Of a stretch of DNA of 64,000 nucleotides, positions 1 to 8,340 are shown piece after piece. The notes under the pieces are model-generated. The model made no database searches, was not told where the DNA came from, and saw only the letters and a program-made list of their open reading frames with translations. How positions within the stretch are numbered: position 1 is the first letter of the stretch; each line of letters begins with the position of its first letter. The translations under genes were made by a program, and so were the position numbers. Source of the DNA: Spirosoma linguale DSM 74 (lineage in GTDB: Bacteria; Bacteroidota; Bacteroidia; Cytophagales; Spirosomataceae); the NCBI GenBank assembly GCA_000024525.1, contig CP001769.1, forward strand, positions 3,753,001 to 3,817,000, read 5' to 3'.

Positions 1-2
1 AG

Positions 3-212
3 TATGCTTATGGCTCAATTGGAAAAAATTTCATTCAAGTACATCACATTGTTCCTGCGTCCTCTATACCGAAACGATACATTGTAGATCCTATACGGGA
101 TTTACGGCCCGTCTGCCCCAATTGCCACGCAATGTTGCATACACAGGAGCCCCCATACACCATAGATCAAATAAAAGATGTTTGTAGAGCTCGCTACCCT
201 AGCCGGTCATAA
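3..212 (+). CDS. HNH endonuclease, C-terminal part (5' end outside window)
   Basis: The frame is open from the left edge of the window to a TAA at 210-212 and encodes the last 69 residues of a protein. It reads VHHIVPAS (residues 12-20 of the fragment), then a DLRPVCPNCHAMLH block, which is the beta-beta-alpha metal fold of McrA-like HNH nucleases: paired His, the CxxC pair and the NCH..H end. Such domains cut DNA and occur in type IV restriction and other defence proteins. It runs convergently to the replication genes of the element, which suits a cargo gene rather than the core module. The N-terminal specificity domain is not visible, so the target cannot be named. It lies inside the integrative element that ends at 6198. 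Confidence 0.8.
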   Translation, partial: YAYGSIGKNFIQVHHIVPASSIPKRYIVDPIRDLRPVCPNCHAMLHTQEPPYTIDQIKDVCRARYPSRS

Positions 213-216
213 TAGC

Positions 217-1437
217 TTAATGCTTCCACTCTGGCGGGTATTCATTCCACTGGTCAAGTAAATAATCGGCCAAATCATATCCGGCTACTTTTTGTTCGTC
301 GGTAGCACGTAATTCTAAATAATCTGAAACGGTTACATTGTAACCCTGCGTTCGTAAGTTTTCAGCAATACGGCTCCAGCGAGCATACGCACTACCGTCT
401 TTTGAGAGGTCTGGGAACAAGATCACATTTCGCCCTCGTAATGGTGCTAACCGTTCTGTATTTAAATAAGACAACGCACCTACGGCTAACCATATAAAGC
501 CCCGGAACTGAGGGGTACAAAGAATAGCGGTCTTTGGCGCTTCAACAACAGCAATGGGTTTATCAGCAGGCTCTTCTAATAGCTGCGGCAAACCGAACAA
601 GCAAGGAGACTTTTGTACATCGTTGCGTTCGTCTAAGTAGTTAACCAGCCAGTCGGGATAAGGCTTTTGCTGCTCATCACACCGTCGAGCGTATGCAGTA
701 TGTACCCAGCTCGTTTTTATTCGTTTCTCGCCATTCTGATCTATATACTTAACGGTGTGGAATGTCTCATCAAATAGTTTGATTTGACCTCCCCGTTTAC
801 GTCCTAGCTCATCAATATACCAAAATACACACGCCCCCGGCCAAAGGACCGATGTGCCGATCTGGAACCGGCTCAATAATTCATCAGCGACGGTTTCCCC
901 AAAGTATCTATGCAACAACAGGGAAAATTGGTTATAGTCATAATGACCTAAAGATTTTCGAAACACCTCATCGGGAATGCTGTAAACCGGCCCTTCAGTC
1001 ACGATCAGAGAACCTGTGTTCTCATGCTGTCGCGTTGGTGTTACATCCTTACCAAAGATATAGGCGACTACACGTTCGGCTTGTTCAACCGTTGCGCCTT
1101 CTTGCCGACAAAGAGCTTCAATGACATTTGCTTGAACCAAGCCTTTACGTTCCAGCTTACCAGCAACAATGAACCATTCACGGGGCAAAGAATCATTCCC
1201 TAGACGTTGTTTGACCTCATCGGCGTAACTCATTCCAGATGGGTCTTTATGATAAGGGCTTAGATGATACCCACAGTTACTTGCTCTATCGCAAAGACCG
1301 TACATTTCAGGCAGAGGTTCACCCGTCCGCCTATCTACGTAACGACTTAATTTCTTTTTGTACCGATGTCCACAATCTGGACAATCAGCTTTGATTGCTT
1401 TTTTCGGTAGATGGTAACGGGCATTATTCACAGGCAT
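217..1437 (-). CDS. DUF6371-type primase-like protein with zinc finger and Toprim-like domain
   Basis: 406 residues. An N-terminal zinc-binding region has Cys19, Cys22, Cys49 and Cys55 (CPDCGH and C-x5-CGYH), as in the PG0870/DUF6371 family found in Bacteroidota mobile elements. The C-terminal part (about 290-370) has an acidic EAPK motif, then a hydrophobic strand and a FPDLSKDG block, resembling the Toprim fold of primases. Known relatives accompany P4-like helicase genes in integrative elements and are thought to act in replication of the excised DNA. It lies downstream of the helicase gene on the same strand, separated by an inverted repeat. Function beyond primase-like is inference. Confidence 0.72.
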   Translation of the reverse strand: MPVNNARYHLPKKAIKADCPDCGHRYKKKLSRYVDRRTGEPLPEMYGLCDRASNCGYHLSPYHKDPSGMSYADEVKQRLGNDSLPREWFIVAGKLERKGLVQANVIEALCRQEGATVEQAERVVAYIFGKDVTPTRQHENTGSLIVTEGPVYSIPDEVFRKSLGHYDYNQFSLLLHRYFGETVADELLSRFQIGTSVLWPGACVFWYIDELGRKRGGQIKLFDETFHTVKYIDQNGEKRIKTSWVHTAYARRCDEQQKPYPDWLVNYLDERNDVQKSPCLFGLPQLLEEPADKPIAVVEAPKTAILCTPQFRGFIWLAVGALSYLNTERLAPLRGRNVILFPDLSKDGSAYARWSRIAENLRTQGYNVTVSDYLELRATDEQKVAGYDLADYLLDQWNEYPPEWKH

Positions 1438-1466
1438 AAGGGTTAATTTTAAGTGGTTCTTTTTAT

Positions 1467-1564
1467 CTCACTTTTACCACTTTCACCACCTCTAATATTA
1501 TTCGCCATGTAAAACTGTTTGGGTCTGTGACAGCAAAAAAAGTGGTGAAAGTGGTAAAAGTGAG
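1467..1564. repeat. 23-bp perfect inverted repeat, candidate origin or regulatory stem
   Basis: The arms at 1467-1489 and 1542-1564 are exact reverse complements, 52 nt apart. Each arm itself repeats a short AGTGGTRAAAG-like unit, and a further related GGTTGGTAAAAC follows the right arm. It lies between the primase-helicase and DUF6371 genes. Iteron-like repeats next to a P4-type primase can serve as a replication origin; a role as mRNA hairpin or terminator is equally possible. Confidence 0.6.
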
Positions 1565-1580
1565 GTTGGTAAAACATATT

Positions 1581-3107
1581 TCAGAAACCTGTTCCTGATT
1601 TTTGGACGAACACCACTTTTCCAACATTGCGATCCTCGGTTAGTATACCGTAGCCTTCTATCCGTTTCCTGAAATTCAGTTTCTTGACTGCTCTGTATCC
1701 GTCCTCGATACAAAACCCCCTGTAATCACGATAGAGGTCCTGTAGAGTACTGTAATCCGTTGTATGGGGTTTGTACCCCTGCTCGTCAAGAAACAAGCGT
1801 ACTGTATCAGACTGCCGTTTGTAGTCTTCAATTTGCTGTTTCACGGCTTCGCAATCGGTAAACCGTTTCTGTTCGAGGAGTCGGTGAAGGCCATCCAGTA
1901 CCCAGTTAAAAACGCCAGACAATTCTGACCGTATGATTTTTGCGGCCAATTCTTTGTCCTGCTCCTCTTCAGAAATTGTGACATTGAACGGTAGAATAAG
2001 AAAACGCCGAAAGTAAGCAGGCGTGTGTTCTACATCGGCCGGTAACTCATTACAGTTGAATATAAGCTTTGCGTACTTACTCATGATAAACGGTTGGCCA
2101 TACGGCAAACGGGCCTCGATTGGCTCTCCAGACACCATCTGTTTAAAGGTGCTTGCTTCCAGTTTACCGTTGATCTCACTGGCATAGTTGAGAAGCTTTG
2201 TAGCCAGATTTGCGCGACAATAGGCGGGCTCATTAGTCAACGACTGCAACGAATAATGGCTTACATTATCAGGCCCCAGAAGTGCCGTGATGATCTCAAA
2301 AAATACCGATTTGCCGTTAGCCCCCGAACCGTAGAGAAGGAGCGTTTTCTCCAGTTTAAGTTTAGCCGGTGATATAAACACATACCCCAGATACTCGGCT
2401 AGTAAATGCTGACAACTTACATCTGGCTGTACCCGGTTTAAAAATGCCTGAAATAATGGGGCCTGTGCTTCTCGATTATAAGCAAAGGATAGCTGATATG
2501 TCAGGAAGTCTGCTGAATCAGCTTTGCGTATCTGCTGACAGGTCGGACTAATCTCGAATGTACCATTGGCCAGATTAATATTGATCTTATTATCGCTGAT
2601 GGCCGGGGAAGGCAGATAAGCTGTCTCCGTAAATTGATCGAATAAACTCTTCGCAAATTCCACATAGCGTGCTGTAAACTTGCCCACACCCATGCGTTCA
2701 GCAGCCGTTTTAAGAAAATTCCTCAATTCGTCTTTGTCGATCACTTTCCAGAATGCGCCGTTGTATGCATAGAATAAACTGTCACTACGGCACAAGCCCC
2801 ACTGATTTTTTGACGCTACACTAAGTATCTCTTCTACGACACATATCAAGTAATGCTGTTTTTTTAGCTTAGGCTCCTCATAATCAGACTCTAAACCAAC
2901 CCGTTCCTGAAAGTCGATCTTGTCAATCTGAGCAAGCAAATTTGTCATTACCTGCTCATGGGTAGTGTGCATTTCATTAGCTTTTTTTTCTATGTAGTCA
3001 TTGAGTTCTTCTAGCGGCAAGCCGCAGTGCGTGTTAGTCATCGAATCTTTTTCTGGAAGGTGAAAACCTAAAGAAGGCGTAGCTCGACCTGGGATTGGAT
3101 GCATCAT
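1581..3107 (-). CDS. P4/D5-family DNA primase-helicase
   Basis: 508 residues. The C-terminal half is a superfamily 3 helicase: Walker A GSGANGKS at 260-267, a YASEI Walker B region near 308-312, an IFNCNELP sensor strand at 349-356 and FRRFLILPF with an arginine finger near 367-368. The N-terminal half fits the D5 N-terminal region. Such proteins unwind and prime DNA at the origin of phage-plasmid and integrative elements. The start is the first ATG at 3107: it overlaps the TGA of the upstream HTH gene as ATGA, so the two are probably translationally coupled. No separate catalytic primase palm is obvious, which fits a partner primase such as the downstream DUF6371 protein. Confidence 0.88.
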   Translation of the reverse strand: MMHPIPGRATPSLGFHLPEKDSMTNTHCGLPLEELNDYIEKKANEMHTTHEQVMTNLLAQIDKIDFQERVGLESDYEEPKLKKQHYLICVVEEILSVASKNQWGLCRSDSLFYAYNGAFWKVIDKDELRNFLKTAAERMGVGKFTARYVEFAKSLFDQFTETAYLPSPAISDNKININLANGTFEISPTCQQIRKADSADFLTYQLSFAYNREAQAPLFQAFLNRVQPDVSCQHLLAEYLGYVFISPAKLKLEKTLLLYGSGANGKSVFFEIITALLGPDNVSHYSLQSLTNEPAYCRANLATKLLNYASEINGKLEASTFKQMVSGEPIEARLPYGQPFIMSKYAKLIFNCNELPADVEHTPAYFRRFLILPFNVTISEEEQDKELAAKIIRSELSGVFNWVLDGLHRLLEQKRFTDCEAVKQQIEDYKRQSDTVRLFLDEQGYKPHTTDYSTLQDLYRDYRGFCIEDGYRAVKKLNFRKRIEGYGILTEDRNVGKVVFVQKSGTGF

Positions 3108-3406
3108 AGCTCGCTATCTCCTATCACGGCGCGATTGCCTTTGTCCAGCCAGCTTAATAATTCGGAACGGCGGAATGTTAAACGATTACCTCTTTTCGCA
3201 TGAGGGATAGCCCGCTCTGATACAAGCGTATAGATTCGGGGCTTACTTAAACGGGTAACTGCGCAAGCGAGGTCAATTCCTCCTACTTCGTCGGATGTAG
3301 TTGATGAGTTGGCACTTCGTAATAGTTGCAGTAATTCTAAAGTCAACGCTTCTAAGTTAGATAGCCGGGCGTTGATCGGCTCAAATGGATTATTCATTGC
3401 TACCAT
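3104..3406 (-). CDS. Excisionase-like helix-turn-helix protein
   Basis: 100 residues. The C-terminal two thirds read as a MerR/excisionase-type winged helix (HTH_17): GIDLACAVTRLSKPRIYTL, then a GNRLTFRRSELLSWL wing and helix ending. In Bacteroidota elements this family usually sits upstream of the helicase gene and directs excision or controls the replication operon. The stop overlaps the helicase start by 4 nt. The N-terminus (about 1-40) is a Leu-rich helix that could dimerise. Confidence 0.8.
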   Translation of the reverse strand: MVAMNNPFEPINARLSNLEALTLELLQLLRSANSSTTSDEVGGIDLACAVTRLSKPRIYTLVSERAIPHAKRGNRLTFRRSELLSWLDKGNRAVIGDSEL

Positions 3407-3457
3407 CGTTTAGATTGATGGTGACAAAGATTAACCAAGGCAAAAATGTGAAACCGG

Positions 3458-4237
3458 TTATAACTGGTTACGAAATTTTGCTTGTATTGTATCTATCTCA
3501 TTTACAGCCTGCTCTTTTTCAGCATCAGTAAGATACGGTAGTACCTTTTGAATAGATCGAATCAGGGACTTAGCTTTCCTATCTGAATCGCCAGGATAAC
3601 TGCAACGATCACCGGCTCTAGCATACGTCATATAGTCTTGATATCCCTCTTGGCCTCTTGAAATTGCTGGCTGCTGCTTATAGCAACGAATTAAAACGCG
3701 CTCACGTTGTGTTAGCTCAGGTTCATCAGAAACTTGTGGCAGTGCAGTGCTTAGTGGCACTGGAACTTCAATTTTCCGTAATTGCGCTGTGTCACTAATA
3801 TAATTTAGACCATGTCGTGTATCAATCTGCACTATTTTCCAATCACACCATTTCATAGCTTCATTATATACTTCTACCCACAGTTCATCTTTGTATTCTT
3901 TAATAGCTTTTCTACAAATAAACCGGGTATGGCTTAACCACCTCTTGACGATGACATCAGTGGCATTAAATATATCTAAATGTGATTCAACTGGTGTTCG
4001 TTCTTTGTAATCTTCTAGCTGTTGAAATAGCGTTTTGTATATTTTGTCTAGTGAGTCATCAAGCTCAGCAAGGTGTTCTAGGAAAGCTCGATTGTTTGAA
4101 TCTATATAATACTCACTAAACCACTTCTTCTCAAAATGGGAGCCAACAAAATTCTCACCAAGTCCATCTGCCATTGCTTCAATTTGCAGTCGTACTTCTG
4201 GTGGGTATAACAAATAGAATGTATGTTCTCGAGTCAA
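3458..4237 (-). CDS. Unknown mobile-element protein, 259 aa
   Basis: Family not recognised. The protein is soluble, with no signal peptide or membrane segment, and looks largely helical. A central acidic and aromatic region (about 50-150) is followed by a C-terminal block from LTQRERVLIRCYKQQ that resembles tails of uncharacterised proteins common beside integrases in Bacteroidota elements. It lies between the integrase and the HTH gene on the same strand, 52 bp upstream of the latter. The DNA is AT-richer than the chromosome to the right, in keeping with transfer. Confidence 0.65.
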   Translation of the reverse strand: MTREHTFYLLYPPEVRLQIEAMADGLGENFVGSHFEKKWFSEYYIDSNNRAFLEHLAELDDSLDKIYKTLFQQLEDYKERTPVESHLDIFNATDVIVKRWLSHTRFICRKAIKEYKDELWVEVYNEAMKWCDWKIVQIDTRHGLNYISDTAQLRKIEVPVPLSTALPQVSDEPELTQRERVLIRCYKQQPAISRGQEGYQDYMTYARAGDRCSYPGDSDRKAKSLIRSIQKVLPYLTDAEKEQAVNEIDTIQAKFRNQL

Positions 4238-4250
4238 CTAATAATATAGT

Positions 4251-4619
4251 TTAAAGCTTAATACTTTCGACTGCAACTCTTCCCATAGATTTTATCATAT
4301 CGTAGTCAAAAGTCTTATCGTCTGGGTATACTATTCTGTTCATAGACTGGCAAAACTCAAGTGAGCGAAATATCCAATCAACATGCCATTGAGGCCGGTT
4401 GAGCCGACTAAATAAATCATAAGAGTACGACTTCAATAATCTTCTCCACTGATTATAAGACATAACGTCAGCCAAAAAGATATTAAATGGAAAAATCGTA
4501 GCTTCGACCAAATGCAAGCCATCAACTAAATGGAGGAGAGTTAAATCCCGGTGTTGAACGTATTTCAAGTAATCATCTAAACGCTGAAGACGATCTATCT
4601 GAATGGTAGTATAAGCCAT
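4251..4619 (-). CDS. Unknown mobile-element protein, 122 aa
   Basis: Small soluble protein rich in Leu, Tyr, Trp and Asp with no recognised domain. It lies 14 bp downstream of the integrase stop and 13 bp upstream of the next unknown gene, so the three probably form one transcript. AT-rich coding sequence like its neighbours. No function can be assigned from sequence. Confidence 0.6.
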   Translation of the reverse strand: MAYTTIQIDRLQRLDDYLKYVQHRDLTLLHLVDGLHLVEATIFPFNIFLADVMSYNQWRRLLKSYSYDLFSRLNRPQWHVDWIFRSLEFCQSMNRIVYPDDKTFDYDMIKSMGRVAVESIKL

Positions 4620-4633
4620 GCTTATTGCTGTTT

Positions 4634-5998
4634 TTATAGTAAAGCATCATATGCTGAATCAACAGTCTCAGATGCAAATGAATCTAAATAAATAGCCGTA
4701 ACGGCTTCTGTCTTATGCCCCATAGTAGCAGAAATAACTCCCGTAGCAACTCCTGCACGTTTTAAACTAGTTGCAAATGAGTGCCTGGCTACATAAGTTG
4801 TTAACGTAGTTGTAATCCCTAGTGTTTCGCCAATTGCTTTAAGGTCAGCGTTAATTTGCCCAATAATTTTCTTAAGCCTATTTTTAATTTGTGTTGGTGT
4901 CTTGTGGGTGTTACCATTCAGTATACCGAAGACGTAACTATCGGGACCATTATACGTTGCTGTTCTATATTTCTCTACAATGGCAAGCGCAGGAGCTAAA
5001 AGCCGAATTGAGAATTTACCTCCTGTTTTTTGTCGGGTATAAGTCAGTCGCGTACTACCATCATTATCGGCATCTAGATCGCGCCAACGGAGTTGAGTCA
5101 GGTCAACAAAGTTAATCCCGCCAACATAGAATGAAAACAGAAATACATTCTTAGCACGTTCTAGCCTCTCTACCTCAATACCATTACGTAATTCGGAAAA
5201 GGCCCCAGTAGCTGTTGCGGCCGGTATGTACGTTTCAATTTTTCGAACATCATCACGGCTAATAGCTCGTTTACGAGTAGTTGTATCAAACTTTGCTACG
5301 CTAAACTTATGCTTATCACTGACGTTGCGTGTGAATGGATAATCCTTTATGTCAGCCAACCCTTCGCTGATAGCTTTATTCAATGTAGCGCGTAGAGTTC
5401 TAAAACGATTCGATAATGTGGTGTCAGCTACCCCTTTCGCACTCATATATATTTCAAATTCGTTAAGAAATTTCACAGTAATGTCCGCAAATCGGATGTC
5501 GTCTGCTTGAACATAGCCGTTTTTTATAAAGTCGGCCAGTTGGTTTCTAAGGTCTTTATAAACAAGGCTATTTCCTACCCTGTCTACTTTTACCATATTA
5601 TTTATTAACTCATCGACATAGGGTAGTAGCTTCGATTTACGTGCTTGCTTGCGGCCTTCTATAGCCTTGCTGGCAACATCTTTAGAGTTGTGTACTTCGT
5701 CGGCTACAGATAACGATTCGGCTGCTGTGCTGTATTTTTTTTCCCACCCCTCTAATGCAGTGATGAGATTATTTCTATTGGGCTCAGGGTATGATTTTCT
5801 AATGGCTTCTCTGTAGCTGGTGTATTTGTCATTCCAGTATTTAGGAAATATGCTCAACCCGGTGGCAATGTACTTCCGAACTCGATCTTTAGTAATTCGA
5901 ACCATGAATGGGTGGCTACCGTCTGAAAGCGTTTTTGACGTAAAATAAACTACTTTCACAGTTGCTTTGCCCTCTTTGTGCTCAGTTGTTTTTGCCAT
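4634..5998 (-). CDS. Tyrosine recombinase / integrase of the element
   Basis: 454 residues with the usual Bacteroidota integrase order: an N-terminal arm-binding domain (about 14-60), a SAM-like core-binding domain (about 125-225) and a catalytic domain (about 245-440). Visible catalytic residues are Lys324 (RQKTGGK), Arg405-His406 (TYVARHSFAT), His428 (MGHKT) and the nucleophile Tyr437 (IYLDSF). The first catalytic arginine is expected where the protein has YVGGINF (291-297); a Gly stands there. Many Bacteroidota integrases also have NGINF-like versions, so this need not mean loss of activity. Its start lies about 150 bp from the tRNA-Asp fragment, the expected place for the enzyme that integrated this element. 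Confidence 0.93.
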   Translation of the reverse strand: MAKTTEHKEGKATVKVVYFTSKTLSDGSHPFMVRITKDRVRKYIATGLSIFPKYWNDKYTSYREAIRKSYPEPNRNNLITALEGWEKKYSTAAESLSVADEVHNSKDVASKAIEGRKQARKSKLLPYVDELINNMVKVDRVGNSLVYKDLRNQLADFIKNGYVQADDIRFADITVKFLNEFEIYMSAKGVADTTLSNRFRTLRATLNKAISEGLADIKDYPFTRNVSDKHKFSVAKFDTTTRKRAISRDDVRKIETYIPAATATGAFSELRNGIEVERLERAKNVFLFSFYVGGINFVDLTQLRWRDLDADNDGSTRLTYTRQKTGGKFSIRLLAPALAIVEKYRTATYNGPDSYVFGILNGNTHKTPTQIKNRLKKIIGQINADLKAIGETLGITTTLTTYVARHSFATSLKRAGVATGVISATMGHKTEAVTAIYLDSFASETVDSAYDALL

Positions 5999-6151
5999 TG
6001 GTTTACGTAGTATGGTTTACACGTCGGTTTACACAAATATAGTAATTAACGTGATACCAATAACATACAACAATAGATTGACTCCATATATGTACTTGAT
6101 ATTCAGAAGCTATAATTATTAATAATAATGAACGATTATGGTCGAACTACC

Positions 6152-6198
6152 GCCTGTCACGCAGGGGGTCGCGGGTTCGAGCCCCGTCCGGACCGCCA
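6152..6198 (+). other. Attachment site: 3' fragment of tRNA-Asp (GTC)
   Basis: The stretch matches a bacterial tRNA-Asp from the anticodon loop (CTGTCAC, anticodon GTC) through the 3' anticodon stem, variable loop, T arm (GGGTTCGAGCCCC), acceptor strand CCGGACC, discriminator G and encoded CCA. The partner 5' acceptor strand GGTCCGG is absent upstream, and the 5' anticodon stem no longer pairs well (ACCGC against GCAGG). It is therefore a tRNA fragment, not a working gene. Integrases that use tRNA genes leave such a 3' copy at one end. The intact tRNA should lie at the far end of the element, left of the window. Confidence 0.85.
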
Positions 6199-6207
6199 AC
6201 AAATGCG

Positions 6208-6244
6208 AAGCCCTTACAATGTAAAAGTTGTAAGGGCTTTTTCG
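6208..6244 (+). terminator. Rho-independent terminator of the original tRNA-Asp unit
   Basis: A 12-bp perfect stem (6208-6219 with 6228-6239) with an 8-nt loop is followed by TTTTT. It lies 10 bp after the tRNA CCA, so it is the chromosomal tRNA terminator. This supports placing the element to the left of 6152 and chromosome to the right. Confidence 0.8.
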
Positions 6245-6584
6245 TTTCCATACATTCCAGTGTACAAATGGCGTGTTGGAATCGATCCATTCTCTGCTCC
6301 CGATTTAATCGGAGAGCATGTCTCTTTTGGATCAACTCGCTCAATTTTACGACTCAAAACACTATCCTTCAAAAACTTATTTTATCTAACTATATAGAAT
6401 TTTGCTACTATCATCTCGGTAAGTTATCTTATTTTTATCTTCGTATACTCGTACACACTCGGTACAGTTTAGTCTATGAGCCGTATTCATGCTTGACAAT
6501 TGAGTGGGTATGAAGTATCAAACTCTACTCTAGAGGTCAATTTACCTATAAAATTCACCCGTACTCCGTTTCGACGCCTTCGGT
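6245..6584. other. Non-coding stretch upstream of the histidine kinase gene
   Basis: About 340 bp, AT-rich toward its middle, with a weak hairpin at about 6297-6318. Short open frames here read as noise. It must hold the promoter of the kinase gene at 6585, but no clear promoter motif is seen. Confidence 0.4.
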
Positions 6585-8306
6585 ATGAATCTGAAGACCT
6601 TGCTGCCATTTCTACTTGCGCTTACCCTGCTGACCGTTGTGATCCTTATTGACCGTCACAACTTTAACCAGATGAGGAATTACACGATTCAGGTAGACAG
6701 AAGCCGGGACATTATCAACCGGCTCGAACGTCTATCCAACCACTTCAAAAGTGTCCAAATCTACAGCCCGGCGGCTGCAGCCAAGGCTCCGGTAAACTTT
6801 TACCAGCTATATAAATTCGAAGCCGCCCATTTACGCCAGGAACTGACTCAGTTGCATCCTCTACTGAAAGCCGACTCAACTCAGTACAAACGGCTCCTCA
6901 CTGTCAATCGGCTGATCGAGCGTCATTGGAGCACCCTGATGGTGAACAACATTGGCGAACTTATCCAGCAGGGACAAGGGTGGCGTCTTAATGACCTGTT
7001 TCGGGTACACCAGCTCATTAACCAGGCTGTCGACTATGAAAACGCCCTGCGTCAGTGCCGTCAGCAGGAACTGACCCGGTCAACAACCATCAGCCAGGCA
7101 GCTTCGAATACGTTTTCGCTCGTAGCGCTGGTTATACTGTTGGTAACGTTTGGGGTTAACGTGCGGCTAAATCACCGCCGAAAAATGCTACAAGGGTTTC
7201 TGGCCTCTATCCTGAACACCTCCCGCAACGGAATCGTCAATTTACAGCCTGTCCGGAAGCAGGACCAGGTAGTCGACTTTAAAGTAGATTATGCCAACGC
7301 TGCGGCAGAAGACCTGCTGGGCATATCGCCGACCCAGATTAAGGGGCAGCATCTGCTCAGTTTACCCGGCTTTGAGAGCGGAAAGGCTGAACTCATGAAT
7401 CATTTTCTGAAGGGTATGAACACAGACCAGGCAGAACCATTTGAGTGGTTGCTTCAAATAAACGGGGCTACTGTCTGGCTGTACGTTATATCGGGACAAC
7501 ACAACGGCGGCTTAACGGTCACTCTCCAGGATATTACCTCCCTAAAGCACTATCAGCAGGACCTTCAGACCAAAATCGAACAACTCAACCGGAGTAACGA
7601 AGACCTACAGCAGTTTGCGTCCATTGCCAGTCATGACTTGCAGGAGCCGCTCCGAAAAGTGCAGTCATTTGGCGATATTCTCAGAGATCAGTATTCAGAT
7701 CAGTTGGGTGAAGGTGTCTACTATTTGCTGCGAATGCAGAATGCCGCAACCCGGATGTCGGTACTTATTAAAGATTTGCTGAGTTTCTCCCGGATTTCAA
7801 CGGGAGAGCCCAGCAAGATAGCGGTAAATCTGGAAGACATTGTTCAAAAAGTACTGTCTGACCTGGACTTACAGGTGGCAGAAACCAGGGCTGCAATCGA
7901 CGTGGGCGTGCTGCCAACGTTGCCGGGGAACGCATCGCAACTAAGACAGCTGTTTCAGAACCTGCTCAGCAATGCACTCAAGTTTCATTCGGCAGACTCG
8001 ACGCCCGTTATTCGAATAACCTGCCAACCGGCCGGTGCCGACGAGTTGCCCGCCGGTATGCAGAGTGTACAGCCGACAACGGCATATCATTGTATTGATG
8101 TGATCGATAACGGCATAGGTTTTGAGGAAAAATACCTCGACCGCATCTTCCAGATCTTCCAGCGGCTGCACGGCAAACAGGCGTTTGCGGGTACGGGTAT
8201 TGGACTGGCTATATGCGCTAAAGTGGTGGCTAATCATGGCGGGTTCATTACAGCCCGGAGTCAAACGGGGCAAGGAACCACCTTCAGCGTATACCTACCG
8301 GTTTGA
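6585..8306 (+). CDS. Membrane sensor histidine kinase (periplasmic sensor, PAS, HisKA, HATPase)
   Basis: 573 residues. Membrane segments at about 5-22 and 175-194 enclose a helical, CHASE3-like extracytoplasmic sensor. A PAS domain follows (about 203-318, NTSRNGIVNLQPVR). HisKA has the phospho-acceptor His350 in SHDLQEPL. The ATPase domain shows Asn463 (LLSNALKFH), DNGIG at 508-512 and GTGIGLAI at 536-543. It should autophosphorylate and pass phosphate to an unlinked response regulator; none is adjacent. The same PAS style (N/ASP-NG-LQPV) recurs in the PAS protein downstream and in the large kinase, suggesting related local duplications. Confidence 0.9.
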   Translation: MNLKTLLPFLLALTLLTVVILIDRHNFNQMRNYTIQVDRSRDIINRLERLSNHFKSVQIYSPAAAAKAPVNFYQLYKFEAAHLRQELTQLHPLLKADSTQYKRLLTVNRLIERHWSTLMVNNIGELIQQGQGWRLNDLFRVHQLINQAVDYENALRQCRQQELTRSTTISQAASNTFSLVALVILLVTFGVNVRLNHRRKMLQGFLASILNTSRNGIVNLQPVRKQDQVVDFKVDYANAAAEDLLGISPTQIKGQHLLSLPGFESGKAELMNHFLKGMNTDQAEPFEWLLQINGATVWLYVISGQHNGGLTVTLQDITSLKHYQQDLQTKIEQLNRSNEDLQQFASIASHDLQEPLRKVQSFGDILRDQYSDQLGEGVYYLLRMQNAATRMSVLIKDLLSFSRISTGEPSKIAVNLEDIVQKVLSDLDLQVAETRAAIDVGVLPTLPGNASQLRQLFQNLLSNALKFHSADSTPVIRITCQPAGADELPAGMQSVQPTTAYHCIDVIDNGIGFEEKYLDRIFQIFQRLHGKQAFAGTGIGLAICAKVVANHGGFITARSQTGQGTTFSVYLPV

Positions 8307-8340
8307 TGCACTCGTTCCGGCTAGTTGACACCCATCCGAT

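Noticed and set aside
6121..6198. Complete tRNA-Asp gene
   Set aside because: No GGTCCGG 5' acceptor strand or D arm upstream, and the 5' anticodon stem does not pair; only the 3' part matches.
6147..6344. 65-codon minus-strand frame ending in GPDGARTRDPLRDRR
   Set aside because: It is the antisense of the tRNA-Asp fragment and its terminator, a well-known false gene.
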